NCBI GenBank assembly: GCA_963383645.1
Contig: OY726559.1
Location: 107,996,235 to 108,060,234 of the forward strand
Reading direction: 5' to 3'
Length of the DNA: 64,000 bases
Origin: Muscardinus avellanarius
Taxonomy: Eukaryota > Chordata > Mammalia > Rodentia > Gliridae
Shown: one piece after another, positions 48,135 to 59,943 of the stretch
How the letters are laid out: every line of letters starts with the position of its first letter
Numbering within the stretch: the stretch's first letter is position 1
Made by a program: the position numbers and the translations under genes
The notes under the pieces: generated by a model
The model's database searches: none
What the model was told of the DNA's origin: nothing
Seen by the model: the letters and a program-made list of their open reading frames with translations, nothing else

Positions 48135-48340
48135 TTGGTGGTACTGGGGTGGAACCCAGAGGCTTTCTACCTCCGGGCTATACTCCCAGACCTCTTTTAT
48201 ATTTTATTTGGAAACAGGGTCTCACTAAGTTGCTGAGAGCCTCACTAAGTAGCTGAGGCTGGCTTTGAACCTGTGTGATCCTCCTGTCTCAGCCTCCCAA
48301 GCGCGGGGATTACAAACATGCGCGCCACCACACCCGGCTT
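48135..48340 (-). mobile_element. B1-dID SINE with target duplication
   Basis: Intermediate-form minus copy flanked by CAGGAACTTTTA and CAGGGACTTTTA. It landed in a probable L1 tail (CTCTCATATGTGGAAGCT at 48058-48075). Confidence 0.87.
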
Positions 48341-48926
48341 TCAGGGACTTTTAATAAAGGGGAGAAAAACGTGTAGAATCATTGAGGGCCCATTGAGCTA
48401 AACTATGTTTAGGTTTTTTCCCCCCAAAGGCAGGAGAGAGGTGCTAACATTTTAGTAGGAAAATAAACTGCCATTCTGTGAGGGTGGGCAATTTCCTATG
48501 CCTCTGGCTCCCCTCTGCCCCCTGCCCGCAGCTCCCGAGGCATGAGTGTTGGCTGACAAGGGCCAGGGGAAGCGTCCTGCCCCATGAGTACTCAGGAGGA
48601 AAACAGAGTCCTGGCTTTGCCTCGCAAGGCTGCAGGACCTCAGAAAAGTAATCAAGAAGTTATGCGCCTTGGGCATTTACTGAGTAGGGCACTTCTCTAA
48701 AATGGCTTTATGTTTATACCACATTAACCTCATTTGATATATAACTTTAATGTGCTAATAAAGTTATTAATTACAATTAAGTTTACTTAATCTTCATGCT
48801 CTAATTTAATCATTAGTAAAAGAAAACTAATGACCAGATTTAACTCCTGTGGCTATATTGATAAGTAAGAGAAAAGTCATATATATATATGAAAGGGTTA
48901 AGTAGACCTTTAAAACAATTAGTAAG

Positions 48927-49106
48927 CTGGGCGTGGTGGTGCACGCTTGTAATCCCTGTGCTTGGGAGGCGGAGACAGGAGGATCACGCTGGTTTGGAGC
49001 CAGCCTCGCTGGCTTAAGACACCCTGTTTCCAAATAAAAAAAATATAAAATAGGTCTGGGAGTGTAGCCTGGAGGGAGAAGGGCTTCCAGGAACCCCAGT
49101 ACCACC
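48927..49106 (+). mobile_element. Young short-form B1-dID SINE
   Basis: Short subfamily plus copy, whose tail is the following AAAT microsatellite. Confidence 0.9.
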
Positions 49107-49159
49107 AAATAAATAAATAAATAAATAAATAAACAAATAAATAAATAAATAAATAAATA
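49107..49159. repeat. (AAAT)n microsatellite
   Basis: AAAT run with one AAAC unit between two SINEs. Confidence 0.95.
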
Positions 49160-49167
49160 TTAGTATA

Positions 49168-49470
49168 GCCGGGCGTGGTGGTACACACTTGTAATCCCAG
49201 CATTCGGGAGGCTGAGACAGGAGGATCGCGGTTTGAGGACAGCCTTAGCTACTTAGCCAGGCTCTTTGCAACTCCGTGAGACCCTGTTTCAAAATAAAGA
49301 ATAAAAAATAGGGCAGGGGGAGTAGCTCAGAGATTGAATGCCCCTAGATTTCATCCCCAGACCCCCCCCCAAAAAATAATAATAAAATAAAATAAAAATA
49401 AAAAATAGGGCTGGGGGTGTAGTTTGGAGGTCAAATGCCCCTGGGTTCCATCTCCAGACTCCCCCCCACA
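49168..49470 (+). mobile_element. B1-dID SINE plus extra ID half
   Basis: Plus copy (49168-49375), A-rich linker, then a second ID half (49405-49470), like the arrangement at 40908-41190. Confidence 0.82.
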
Positions 49471-49519
49471 AAAAGAAAATAATAAAATAAAAGTAAAAAT
49501 ATTAGTATAATTGTTTTTA

Positions 49520-49723
49520 TTTTTATGGTACTGAAGATTGACCCAGGAACACTGTATCTCTGAGCTACACCCCTGACTTATTTTTTATTTTTATTTTAGA
49601 ACAGGTTCTCGCTAGGTTGATGAGAGTCTCTCTACTTGCTAAAACTGTCCTCCAACGTGATTCTCCTGTCTCACACTCCCAAGTACTGGGATTACAGGCA
49701 TGTAATGTATTTTACACCCAGCC
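49520..49723 (-). mobile_element. B1-dID SINE
   Basis: Old minus copy. Confidence 0.78.
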
Positions 49724-49804
49724 AAAATATTAGTAAATAAGACTTCCAACCTTTTTTATATAAATCTAAAAATATTAATTACTTCCTTTTCTTTTTCCAT
49801 CTAT

Positions 49805-50151
49805 CGGGAACTTCATAGGTTGGTCACTTCTCAACTGCTTGAATGGCTACCAGTGAAAATTAAAAGGCAACAAGTGTTGGCAATACATGCAAAGAGGAAA
49901 CCGCTGTTGGTGGGAAGGTAAATTAGCACAACGATAATGGAAAACAATGTGGAAGTTCCTCAAAAAGTTAAAAACAGAGCTACTCTATAGACCCACTAGT
50001 CGGTAAATCTCAAAGAGTTTAAAGACAGACTGTCAGAGAGATATCTGCACGCACTCCCTATTTATTACAGTTGCAACAGCTGGGACATGGAACCAGCCTT
50101 AGTGTCCACCAAAGGTTGAGTGGATAAAGAAAATGTGGCATTTGTCGATTT

Positions 50152-50193
<42 letters not shown>

Positions 50194-50655
50194 ATACTAC
50201 TTGGCCTTAAAAAAGAAGGCAATCCTGTTATTTGTAACAACAGTGATGAACATGGAGAACATTATGTTAAGTGAAAGAAGCTAGGTAAACAGAGACAAAT
50301 ACCACATGGATCATATGTAGAACCCAAAAAAGTTAAACTCCTAGAAACAAAGAGTGGAATGGTGGCCATCATGGAAGGGTGCTGGGGAAGTAGGGCCATG
50401 GTTAAAGGACACAGGATACAAAATTATAACTGGACAGGAGTAATAAGTTCAGGAGACCTATCCTATAACATGGTGTCTATAGTTAACAATGTATTGTCTA
50501 TTTTGAAAGTGCTACAAGAGCAGATTTCAAGTATTCTCAACTATATAATAAATTCTAAGTATTTATTATAGCTTAATTTGTTCATGCTACAATGTACACT
50601 ACATCAAAACATCATATACACACAAGCATGCATATGTTTTGTTCATTAAAAGATA
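49805..50655 (+). mobile_element. L1 3' end (ORF2 end and 3' UTR)
   Basis: Follows the L1 3' region in order: GTTGGTGGGAAGGTAAATTA, a GAATACTACTTGGCC block near 50192, the GAACATTATGTTAAGTGAAA block and the 3' UTR ATGGTGTCTATAGTTAACAA block. Frame broken; a CA run (50154-50191) replaces part of it. Confidence 0.85.
50154..50191. repeat. (CA)n microsatellite inside L1
   Basis: CA run within the L1 3' region. Confidence 0.93.
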
Positions 50656-50934
50656 AAAAATTTATTAATTGTTATTTTTTGTATCACAAACCCTACATCA
50701 CTGCAGTGACAATTCTTTTACCTAGGGAGTGCTGCGCACTGGGGCTGTGTGCGTAGAAGGCACTATCTGAGGAGACCAGTTACTCACCTCTGTTTACTAG
50801 AAGTATGTTAAGCAAAGCCACTGCATGCCATCACTGTTTTGGGATGAAGCAGGGGCAGAGCCTTCCTTTACCCGCCTGGTACAAGCTGGAATGTTCCAGC
50901 CTTGCTACAGGTAGTGGCATCTCCTCGTCCTCTC

Positions 50935-51120
50935 TGGTGCACACTCCTGTAATTCCAGAACTTGGGAGGCTGAAACAGGAGGAACACAGTTTGAAGCCAG
51001 CCTCAGCAACTTAGTGAGACCCTCAGCAACCTAGCAAGACCCTGTTTCAAAATAAAAAATCAGACTATGGGTTCAGCTCAGAGATATAATGACTCTGAGT
51101 TTAATCCTCGGTACCATAAA
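50935..51120 (+). mobile_element. B1-dID SINE
   Basis: Old plus copy with a damaged B1 tip. Confidence 0.78.
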
Positions 51121-51626
51121 AAATGTTAAAAAAAAAAAAAGGAAAAGAACCCGATAAATTATTCAGTTCATTTTTTACAGTTGTAAAAGATTGGTTGCTT
51201 GAGTCAAAAAAGAATGAAATGGCCAAGACTAAGTGTGTCTTGTGGTTAGAAAGACACCTAAAGATGACTGTCACGTTGGTTTTGAGGGAAAAATTGTGGG
51301 ATGTAGGCGAAATGAGTCCTTTCCTCAAGTTTAACTTACAAACCATGGAAATTCCCCACAACAGAGCTGAGGTGAGGGAGGGCAGAAAGGGAACCGGAAG
51401 GAAGCTCTGGAGGCCCACACGCCGCTCAGCACCACCACCTCCACTGCCTCCACTGACCAGCCAGCACCTCCACCATCTTGGAACCAATGCGCTCCCAAGC
51501 GCCTTCAGCACCATTCAAAGGAGGATGACTTTTCTTACCCCTTATTTCTGGGAGAGTGTGTACAAAATCTCCCACGTGGAGGGTTACTCTACTATAATTA
51601 CTGTCTTTTTTTTCTTTCTCTTTTTA

Positions 51627-51832
51627 GTACTGGAGATTGAACCCAGGGGCATTCTACATCTGATCTATACCCCCAGCCCTTTTTATTTTGAAATAAAAAT
51701 AAAATTTTTAGGTTAATGATGCTAGGTTAATGAGACTCTTAATCGTTGATGAGGCTTTCCTTGAATTTGTGATCCTCTTGTCTCAGCCTCCCAAGTACTG
51801 GGATTATTAGGCATGCAACACCATACCCAGGT
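51627..51832 (-). mobile_element. B1-dID SINE
   Basis: Minus copy with a small duplication (GGTTAATGA) in its middle. Confidence 0.8.
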
Positions 51833-51908
51833 TATAAAGACTGTCTTGAAACAAATGACCACATGAAAGGATATGAAGGTCACTGTTGAAATCCAGAGGC
51901 ATCATTTA

Positions 51909-52127
51909 GCCTGGCCTGGTGGCCCAAGTTTGTAATCCTGGCATTTGAGAGGCTGAGACAGGAGGATCATGGTTCCTGGACAGCCTCAGCTACTTAGTGT
52001 GGTCCTCTGCAAATCAGTGAGACCCTGTTTCAAAATAAAGAATAAAAAATAGAGCTGAGGGTATAGCATGGAGGTAGAATGCCCCTGGGTGGTTCCATCC
52101 CCAGTATGGCAAAAAAAAAAAAAAAAA
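51909..52127 (+). mobile_element. B1-dID SINE with target duplication
   Basis: Plus copy with an A tail; CATCATTTA on both sides (about 51901 and 52134). Confidence 0.87.
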
Positions 52128-52348
52128 GGAGACATCATTTATAATACATAACATGGGAATACTGTACTATGGTAATTATTCCTGGAGGAACAAGTTCAAG
52201 TTCAAAGGGCAGTTGCTGGATGTGGCTATAAATAAGCCTTTAATTTTAATGATCTCTTAACAAAGCAACCTGGCAAGTGGTTACTTTGTGGAGATTAGAT
52301 ATATTCACTCTCAGAAATAGAGAAGTAGGTACTGTGCCTGGGAATACA

Positions 52349-52595
52349 GTATGTAAGTATGTATGTATGTATGTATATATGTATTTATTTATTTTGCAGT
52401 ACTGGGGATGGAATCCAGGGGCATTCTTCTTCTGACCTACACCCCCAGCCCTATTTTTTATTCTTTATTTTGAAAAAGGGTCTCACTAAGTTGCAGAGAG
52501 CCTCACTAAGTAGCTAAGGAGGGTCGTGAACCATGAACCTCCTGTCTCAACATCCCAAGTACTGGGATTACAAGCGCACACCACCACACCCAGTG
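52349..52595 (-). mobile_element. B1-dID SINE with (GTAT)n tail
   Basis: Minus copy at 52397-52595; its tail side is a GTAT run at 52349-52380. GGGAATACAGTAT is present at both edges. Confidence 0.85.
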
Positions 52596-52948
52596 GGAAT
52601 ACAGTATTTAAAATAGAATCAAATAAGGATCAAGGAGAGCTAGTATCAGAAACAGCTTAGATTGAGTGGAGACGATGGGCTTGGCAAAATTCAGTGGGTG
52701 CCTCAAAAAGTGGTCTGCTCACAACCAGCTCTCCAATACCTGTGATGTGTGTGAAGAGTTTGAATAAATACAAATTTCATGATATATGAGAGGTGCAGTC
52801 TTTCAGAGAGCAGTGAGAGTGCTTCTGAGATGGGATGACCAATGGAGCAAGAACTGGGCCCACTAGTCTGAAGAAAGCTGTCTCCAAGTATTTAAGAGCA
52901 GTGTGTGGAAGAGAGTTAACTTACTGTTTTTATTTTATTGTATTTTAT

Positions 52949-53152
52949 TGGTGGTACTGGGGGGTGGTACAGGGTTTTTTCTACCTCTGGGCTATGCTCC
53001 CAGACCTATTTTATACTTTATTTGGAAACAGGGTCTCACTAAGTTGCTGAGAGCCTCACTAAGTAGCTGAGGCTGGCTTCAAACCTGTGCGATCCCCCTG
53101 TCTCAGTCTCCCCAGCACCGGGATTACAGGCGTGCGCCACCATGCCCGGCTA
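52949..53152 (-). mobile_element. B1-dID SINE with target duplication
   Basis: Minus copy flanked by TTACTGTTTTTA (about 52920 and 53155). Confidence 0.88.
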
Positions 53153-53255
53153 ATTTACTGTTTTTAAAGAGCAGAAGTTAAATGAATCGTGTTCATTTCA
53201 TAGGAAATTATAGAGAGGCAGATTTTGCTCAATATGAACCAGAATTTAGATGAGT

Positions 53256-53640
53256 GTGGTGGTCAATGCCGGAAAACCCAGGACTTCAGAGGATCATGTT
53301 TTTTGGTTTTTTTTTGTTTTTTTTTGTTTTTTGGTGGTACTGGGGTTCCTGGAAGCCCTTCTACCTCCGGGCTACACTCCCAGACCTATTTTTATATTTT
53401 TAAAATTTGGAAACAGGGTCTCTTAAGCCAGAGCGGCTGACTTCGAACCTGCGCAATCCTCCTGTCTCCGCCTCCCAATGGCGGGGATTACAAGAGTGCG
53501 CCATCATACCCGGCGAGGATCGTGTGTTTGAAGCCAGCATGTGGTAGCTTAACAAGACCCTGTTTCAAAATAAGACATAAAGTTTCGGGAGGATAGCTCA
53601 TAGGTTGAATGCTCTTGGGTTTAATCCCCACTACTTTAAA
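53256..53640 (+). mobile_element. B1-dID SINE hosting another SINE
   Basis: An old plus copy split by a younger minus copy at 53331-53514; its two halves resume at GAGGATC on either side. Confidence 0.8.
53331..53514 (-). mobile_element. Young short-form B1-dID SINE nested in a SINE
   Basis: Short subfamily minus copy; the GAGGATCATGTTT/GAGGATCGTGTGT pair marks the target duplication. Confidence 0.9.
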
Positions 53641-53885
53641 AAAAAAAAAAGAAAAGAAAAAAAGAAAAAAGAGAACTAGAAAAAAGGAAGAGAAAGGAAA
53701 GAAGAGAAGAAAAAATAAATAAGCTATAAATTTCTGGCAGTTAGATCTGTCCAACATTAAATTTGCAGTCTTGGGTAAGTAAAGACTTCCTTATAGTTCT
53801 GACCAACTATAAGGAAGGAAGTTGGGCCCAATAGCTTTTCAATTCTATTTACATTCTATTATTTTAGCAAAATAGCTACATGTTG

Positions 53886-54085
53886 CTGAGTGCGGTGGCA
53901 CACCCTTGTAATCCCAGTACTTGGGAGGCTAAAACAGGAGGATCACATGTTTGAAGCTGGCTTTGGAAACTTAACAAGGCTCTCTGCAACTTAGTGAGGC
54001 CGTTTTCAGACAAAAAATAAAACCGAGTTGAGGATATAACTTGGAGGTAGAAAGTCTCTGGATTCAATATTCACTACCAAAAAGA
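53886..54085 (+). mobile_element. B1-dID SINE
   Basis: Old plus copy. Confidence 0.78.
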
Positions 54086-54131
54086 ATAAAAAAAGTTACA
54101 TGCTGGCAACAAGCTCAAGTTGGTAACTTCC

Positions 54132-54132
54132 T

Positions 54133-54163
<31 letters not shown>

Positions 54164-54164
54164 T
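54132..54164. repeat. (TTTA)n microsatellite
   Basis: TTTA run forming the tail of the next minus SINE. Confidence 0.93.
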
Positions 54165-54165
54165 A

Positions 54166-54348
54166 CTGGGAATTGAACCTAGACACATTCTACTTCCAAG
54201 CTATATCCTCAGTATCATTTTGGAAACAGGGTCTCACTAGGTTTCTGAGAGCCTTGTTACATTGCCAAGACTGGCTTTGAACCTGAGATCCTCCTGTCTC
54301 AGCCTCCCAAGTACTGGGATTACAAGTGTGTGCAACCACGCCCAGCTT
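54166..54348 (-). mobile_element. B1-dID SINE
   Basis: Minus copy following the TTTA run. Confidence 0.82.
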
Positions 54349-54366
54349 CATTTATGTTTTGAAGAT

Positions 54367-54369
<3 letters not shown>

Positions 54370-54407
<38 letters not shown>
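54370..54407. repeat. (GT)n microsatellite
   Basis: GT run of about 38 bases. Confidence 0.94.
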
Positions 54408-54409
<2 letters not shown>

Positions 54410-54436
54410 ATGTGCATGTGTGGATGTGTTTCGCTG

Positions 54437-54510
54437 TATTGTGGATTGAACCCAGGTCCTTGCACACGCTAGGCATGTGCTCTACCACTGCGCTACATCC
54501 CCAGCCCCAT
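54437..54510 (-). mobile_element. ID-type monomer SINE
   Basis: Reversed ID unit with clear A- and B-box regions (GATTGAACCCAGG ... CTCTACCACTGCGCTAC); the best-preserved ID monomer in the window. Confidence 0.78.
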
Positions 54511-55327
54511 TACATATTTTACTAGTTGCTCTGTGTGAATCATTACATTAAGTTTTATGGATCTTTATATTAAAATAATGATTAGTTTTGATCAAGGAAG
54601 GTCATTTCTTGGCTGGGGTTTTGCTATAGGTTAAAGCAGATATGTAATGAGGGCATGATCAGAATTTTTATCTTTTTTGCTTAGAGCATCTCTTAATCAT
54701 CCTGTTTCTGGGCCAGGCTATCTGCCTATCCAAGAAAAAACTGATTCATCCATAGCAAACATATGAGTCAAAGATTTTGGCTTTGTTCCGAAGCCTTTCT
54801 TGGCTTGGACACAAGGTTCTCTGACTTTGTCTTCCAATTTCCCAGCTTATTTTATCAAATCTTCTCAAAAGTTATTATACAAAGAATGAACAATGGGAAT
54901 TATCCAATAGGCCTTCCAAATGCAATACCCAATAAAGCAACATAGAAATGACGTAAAACCATCAGTCACCAAATTCTGTCCTTGATCACAAAGAGATTAG
55001 TCAACATGACAAAATCATTGGTTTGAATGCAACCCAGCACAGAAAAACAATTCCAGGGGTAAAAGTACTGATGAGATACAGCTTTTTTTGGTGGATAAAT
55101 TTACGACTTATAGTAGAAGAAAACTTTCTTAAAATGCTATTAAAATAGAAGGATATTAATGACGTGAATACACACAAAAGATTAAACCAAAACAATCGTA
55201 TTTGATGAAGTCACCTTTGAACAATTTTTAAGAAAAAATCATAAATAGGAACTGTATGAACCATTCAACATTTTCCTTAAATGATCTGAAAATAAAACTG
55301 TTGTTGGTTCCAATCTGAGAAGCTGAC

Positions 55328-55585
55328 CTGGGACTGTTGGAAGAGGATGCTTTTCTCTGGGTTTATCCCACAGGCAAGGAGGGCCGCAGTCATGTCCAGG
55401 ATGCTCTGCTGAAGGATGGCGGGGTCTTGAGGGACAGTGATGGAGTGAAGGTCAACGATGCTGTACAGCACTGTGCTGTACTCATCCTGTAGCCTCACCC
55501 AGTTCTCGATGGCTCCCAGGTAATTCCCCAGGTGGGGGATTCCTGTAGGCTGGATACCAGAAAACACTCGCTTTGTGCTATCTTT
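55328..55585 (-). CDS. WARS2: WARS2 exon 2
   Basis: This 258-base, phase-0 exon encodes 86 residues from [10 protein letters not shown] to SILFQQSQ. It begins the Rossmann catalytic domain. The class I HIGH-type signature is HLGN (55523-55534), preceded by the conserved SGIQPTG; DLHSIT follows. The acceptor is TTTGTTTCAG (AG at 55586-55587). The donor is CAG|GTCAGC, weaker than the GTAAG donors of the other exons. Reading past the donor would add a short tail and hit a stop, so the end was set by the GT, and by exon 3 starting with VSEH. With exon 1 (not seen) encoding 30 residues, this exon covers about residues 31-116. Confidence 0.97.
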
Positions 55586-55787
55586 CTGAAACAAAGGAAA
55601 GCAAACATATATCCTTTTGAGGCAAGACGAACAAATACCATGTTCACATTATGGTAGCTATAATAGTCCTGTTTTTGCAAACTATAATCTGATAGAGGTC
55701 ATCATTTTAATGTACTTATTTTGTGCCCATGTGGTGCACATCACTATGTTAGATGCTATTAGAGATTTAAAAAAAAATAAGACATTG

Positions 55788-55992
55788 AACTGGATGTGGT
55801 GGTGCATGCTTGTAATTCTAGTACTTGGGAGGCTGAGACAGGAGGATCGTACAGGTTCAAAGCCAGCGTCAGCTACTTAGTGAGGCTCTCAGCAACTTAG
55901 TGAGACTCTGTTTCCAAATAATATAAAATAGGTCTGGGGTGTAGCCAGGAGGTAGAAAGCCCATGAGATCCATCCCCAGTACCACACACACA
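55788..55992 (+). mobile_element. B1-dID SINE
   Basis: Plus copy; ACATTGAA on both sides suggests a target duplication. Confidence 0.85.
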
Positions 55993-56535
55993 TTGAAAAT
56001 GTTTTTTTGCACTGAGCTTAAAAACACAATGATACATAAGAAGAGATGTGCATCCCCAAGACAATGAGATCTCACTGGAGACAGAGGATAGATAGGTTTA
56101 TGAAAAGATACGGAAAGGACAATGTAGCAACATGGTCATGATCGGTCAGGAGGAAGAATACTGGGATATAGGCAGCAATTCCCAAAGGAAAAGATGACTT
56201 GGTTCTGGCTTTGGGTGAGAAAGGCTTCAGACATGGGATCACATTTCAGTAGAGATGAAAGGAGCCTCCAAGGTTTTCCATGCGATTCTGCTTGTTCTGC
56301 AGTCGAGGGAATGAAGGCTATGGTGTGAGGGCAAAGTCTACTACTATTTACTTAAGTTCCTTCACAAAAATTGCTGATATTATAATGTAGTGTGTAGGAT
56401 CTTGGCTTAGAAATTAGGAAACACATTTGTTATGTTATTTTTAATAAGATAGTAAACTTTTTTTCCGCTTCAGTTTCCTTTCAGTTCTCAAAAAAATCAC
56501 ATTTGGTTTTTCATTTCCTCAAAAGCAGTTTTTAA

Positions 56536-56717
56536 GCCTGATGTGGTCCTTGTAGGCTGAGACTGAAGGATGGCAGGTTTGAGGCTAGCTTTCACAACTT
56601 AAGAGACTCAGGAACTTAGCAAGATCTTGTTCAAAAAAAAAAAAAAATAATAATAATAAAGGGTTGGGGCTATAGCTTAGGGGTAGAATGTCCCTGGGTT
56701 TAATCCCCAGTACAAAA
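56536..56717 (+). mobile_element. B1-dID SINE
   Basis: Old plus copy with a deletion in the B1 part and AAT-rich linker. Confidence 0.78.
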
Positions 56718-56974
56718 AAGCTTTTAATTTTGCATGATTCTCTAAATTATAGGAACATTTTTTGTCATGGTCATGTTTTCACTTAGGAATGTACATTCTC
56801 ATGATGAAATTACAATAGGAAAATGAAAAGAAATACAAGGTAAAGAAGTACTATTTTTCCCTAAAATGATTTAACATTCTGTGGTGTAAACAAAATAAAA
56901 CACAAAAGATGAATATGTATCAGTAAATGTACTGTGATGAAAAGGTTCTGGAAATATGAAATGCATCATTATAA

Positions 56975-57180
56975 CTGAACTACCCTCACAACTAAATATT
57001 AATAATAGTAGCCATAATTTACTGGACAACTTCCAAGTTGACAGCATTTATGTTCGATGCCTTATATGTATCAGTGCATTTAATCCATATAATACACAAT
57101 ACGATCAGCATGTTATTATCTCCAAACTGCAGATGAGAAAACAGAGGCTCACAGATCTCAATGGCTCGGCTTTGGTCCAA
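56975..57180 (-). mobile_element. MIR element
   Basis: Reversed MIR: TTTAATCCATATAATAC then ATCTCCAAACTGCAGATGAG and AAACAGAGGCTCACAGA. Confidence 0.65.
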
Positions 57181-57234
57181 GTATATTACAACATAGCTAA
57201 CAATTCCTAACTATTTAACAACATATACCTTCTA

Positions 57235-58345
57235 TCACCAGCTCCAGTTGCTCTATTCCTCCATCAACACTTGGTATTACCACTTTTTCCATTTTTCGCT
57301 AGTAGGTGGAAATGAAATACTTTTATGATTACTGGCTAATTTTAGTACTTTTGTGAGGAGCCTGTTCAAATAGTTTTGACTATATTTTGCAGATTGAATT
57401 TCTTATTCATTTAAAAATTTCTATCTAATCTAGATACAAAAATTTTGCCAATTACATGTGGAGAAAATATGTTATCTCTCCGTGCGCTGATTTGCTTTTC
57501 TGTTACCTTTTGATAAAGAGAGATTTTAAATTTTCTGGTCAGCCAGGTGTGGTGGCGCATGCTTGTAATCCCCGCGCTTGGGAGGCTGAGACAGGAGGAT
57601 CGCACAGGTGCAAAGCCAGCCTCAGCTACTTAGTGAGGCTCTCAGCAACTTAGTGAGACCCTGTTTCCAAATAATATAGAAAATAGGTCTGGGAGTATAG
57701 CCCGGAGGTAGAAAGCCTTGGGCTTCCACCCCCCCAGTACCACCAAGAAAAAAAAAAAGAATAAATAAATTTTCTGGTCAAATATATAACTATTGAGTGC
57801 AGATTTTTTATGTCACAGAAGAAATCTTTCAATATCCTAAGGTCATGAAGATATGTTCATGTATATGTATATATGTATACATATGTAAAGCACGTGTGTA
57901 TATGCATGTGTGTAGGTTTGTATTCATTTGGAAGTTTTTGTATATGCTGTGAAGTAGGCATCCAATTTCTTTCTTTTTCTCAAAGGGTGGGTCTTCCCAT
58001 GTGATGGATATTTGATTTTTCCAACACCATTTATTGGAAGGACTGTTTCTTCTCATTACTGTAGAATGTCATAGCTTTTATAAAAGAATCTCTATATGAA
58101 GACTCTGCTAAAGGTTTAGTCTTTCAATTCTGGCCATGAGTCTATTTTTCTATATCTGTGCCCAATACTGCATTACTTTTTAAATAAATTAAGACCCAGT
58201 GGATCAAAAAAAAATTTTTTTTTCTTCAAGAGCATTACCTGACTGCGGCCCTTTACACTTCTCAATACATTTTAGAATCATCTTGTCAGTTCCTAAGATA
58301 CGAAGCTTGTTGAAGTTTTTGAGTGGGATTATACTGAGTCTTAAA
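57235..58345 (-). mobile_element. L1 fragment (minus), split by a SINE
   Basis: AACACCATTTATTGGAAGGA (58022-58041) and the later GGCCATGAGTCTATTTTTC and TTGAGTGGGATTATACTGAG blocks are the reversed L1 ORF2 3' part. The earlier section (57235-57840) is L1 3' UTR-like. No frame remains. Confidence 0.75.
57542..57766 (+). mobile_element. B1-dID SINE with perfect target duplication
   Basis: Full-length plus copy. AAATTTTCTGGTCA is at 57528-57541 and 57767-57780, inside the L1 fragment. Confidence 0.94.
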
Positions 58346-58680
58346 GATGGCTTTAGGTGAGAGCAACATCTCCAGCTTCCTCCAGGAAGCCATGTGGCAT
58401 ATTAAGGCTTTATCTTTACACCTAACGCCAGCTCCTGAGAGCTGACCTGCTTTAAACATGTGAGTGCCAAGGCTACTTAAATGTTTCCCCCCAAGAGTTC
58501 TAAATCCTACAAATAACACATACTTTCTTCTCTACTCTTACGTTACACCACAGTTACATGTTCCAGAACTGTACTCAATCCAAGCCCTTGGGAGGAGACC
58601 TAAAATATTTGTAGCTCTGAGGATATGAAAAATATCATTTAAGTAACTAAGAACAAATATATAAACCCAACCACACAAAA

Positions 58681-58681
<1 letters not shown>

Positions 58682-58716
<35 letters not shown>
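58682..58716. repeat. (CA)n microsatellite
   Basis: CA run of about 35 bases in intron 1. Confidence 0.94.
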
Positions 58717-58718
<2 letters not shown>

Positions 58719-59908
58719 CCTTTGAATGACTAATTCCTCAAGTCACAATTTAGAAACAGTGTTTTAAAAGGGGAGGGGAAGAAGCATGGAATGAGTACAT
58801 ATTTGTGAAGCTGTTCCAGTACCTAGGGACCTTAACCAGCTCTGGGTTCCTGATATGGGAATAAGCAATGGAGTTTTCAATGCCGTAAAACATGATTAAT
58901 GGGCTTTAGGGCTGATGGATGAAGAGAGAAAGCAAAGCAGAAAAACAAACTCTGAACATAATAAAATGGAAAGGAGAGGGGGAAAGCATCCAAAAATACT
59001 TGACCTAGGAAGAGGAGGGACTGTTATGGTAATGTAAAGAGTTAGGAAGACTAAGACTATGAAGCTAGAAAAAAAATACGAATATTTCCACATAAATTCC
59101 TCCATCGTCAAACTAAGAAATGATTCCCCAGGAGAAATTCAGAAAACAAATTCTTGAGAAAATTACAAGAGAAAAAGATTAGAAGAGAGACCGTGGGAAA
59201 AAGAACTCGTGACCAGTGGGAGTGGGCTGGACGTGATCTGTTCACCACCTTCCCCGTCCTCTCGTTTCTGCGGCCAGTGCGGAGTGTTATCAAGAAATAA
59301 GAACAACGAGAAAGGTTCTGTTCAATTTTCAGGGAGCTGTTAAAAAAATACAGCTCTTCTAGGGGGAGTTTATGTTCCTGTCTGCTCCCCTGCAAGGGCC
59401 AGCGGGGCGGCTGCGCTGCAAGGCAGGGGAGACACGCCTGGTACCATGAGATCACGGGGTTGGAATGTGGCCTTTGGGTGGCAGGAGGATGGGGGTCTTG
59501 TGTTCAAAAGCACTGGAATTGGAGCGAAGTTCAATGTAAGGGGCATGGGCTCCCAGTGGATAGGCAACAAACCACAAAGAACAGTCGCAGGATGAGCCCC
59601 CAGGTGTTTCCAAACCAGCCGGGAAGGCTGCAGCAGCTTGGCTCCAGGAGCATCTTACAAAACAGGTCTTCATTTTGATTTCAGGCATATTTCCTTAACA
59701 AATGACGCTTCCAACCAATGCATGTACTGGTTCACTTTAGGACCACCACAAGTGGACAGCTTCAACTCTAGGACTTGATATAATCAGGAATGGAGGAGTC
59801 TGGATGTTTAAATCAAAGGCAGAACAGATTTATTAGTTTCACAAACACAGCTGAAACTACTCCTGTGTAAGGTACTGTGCATAAAGAAAATGCATAATTT
59901 TCTTAATA

Positions 59909-59909
59909 T

Positions 59910-59940
<31 letters not shown>

Positions 59941-59943
59941 TTT
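59909..59943. repeat. (TTTA)n microsatellite
   Basis: TTTA run, tail of the next minus SINE. Confidence 0.93.

Larger units (their letters stand above)
34123..55327 (-). other. WARS2: WARS2 intron 2
   Basis: 21.2 kb, the largest intron fully in view. It contains the CCDC90B retrocopy, several L1 pieces, over 30 SINEs and many microsatellites. Repeat-poor stretches without recognised content: 34870-36060 (separate entry), 39255-40075, 40260-40905, 41200-41640, 42090-43200, 43835-44510, 45670-47165, 47225-47735, 48345-48925, 52130-52345, 52600-52945 and 54515-55327. 42820-43030 may be a worn LTR or DNA element. Confidence 0.85.

Noticed and set aside
51123..51716. A 197-residue plus-strand open frame
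   Set aside because: It starts in a SINE A-tail and ends in another SINE; the middle shows no family similarity and sits in a WARS2 intron.
54437..54510. tRNA gene candidate
   Set aside because: A/B-box-like sequence belongs to an ID SINE; no cloverleaf with an anticodon arm is evident.
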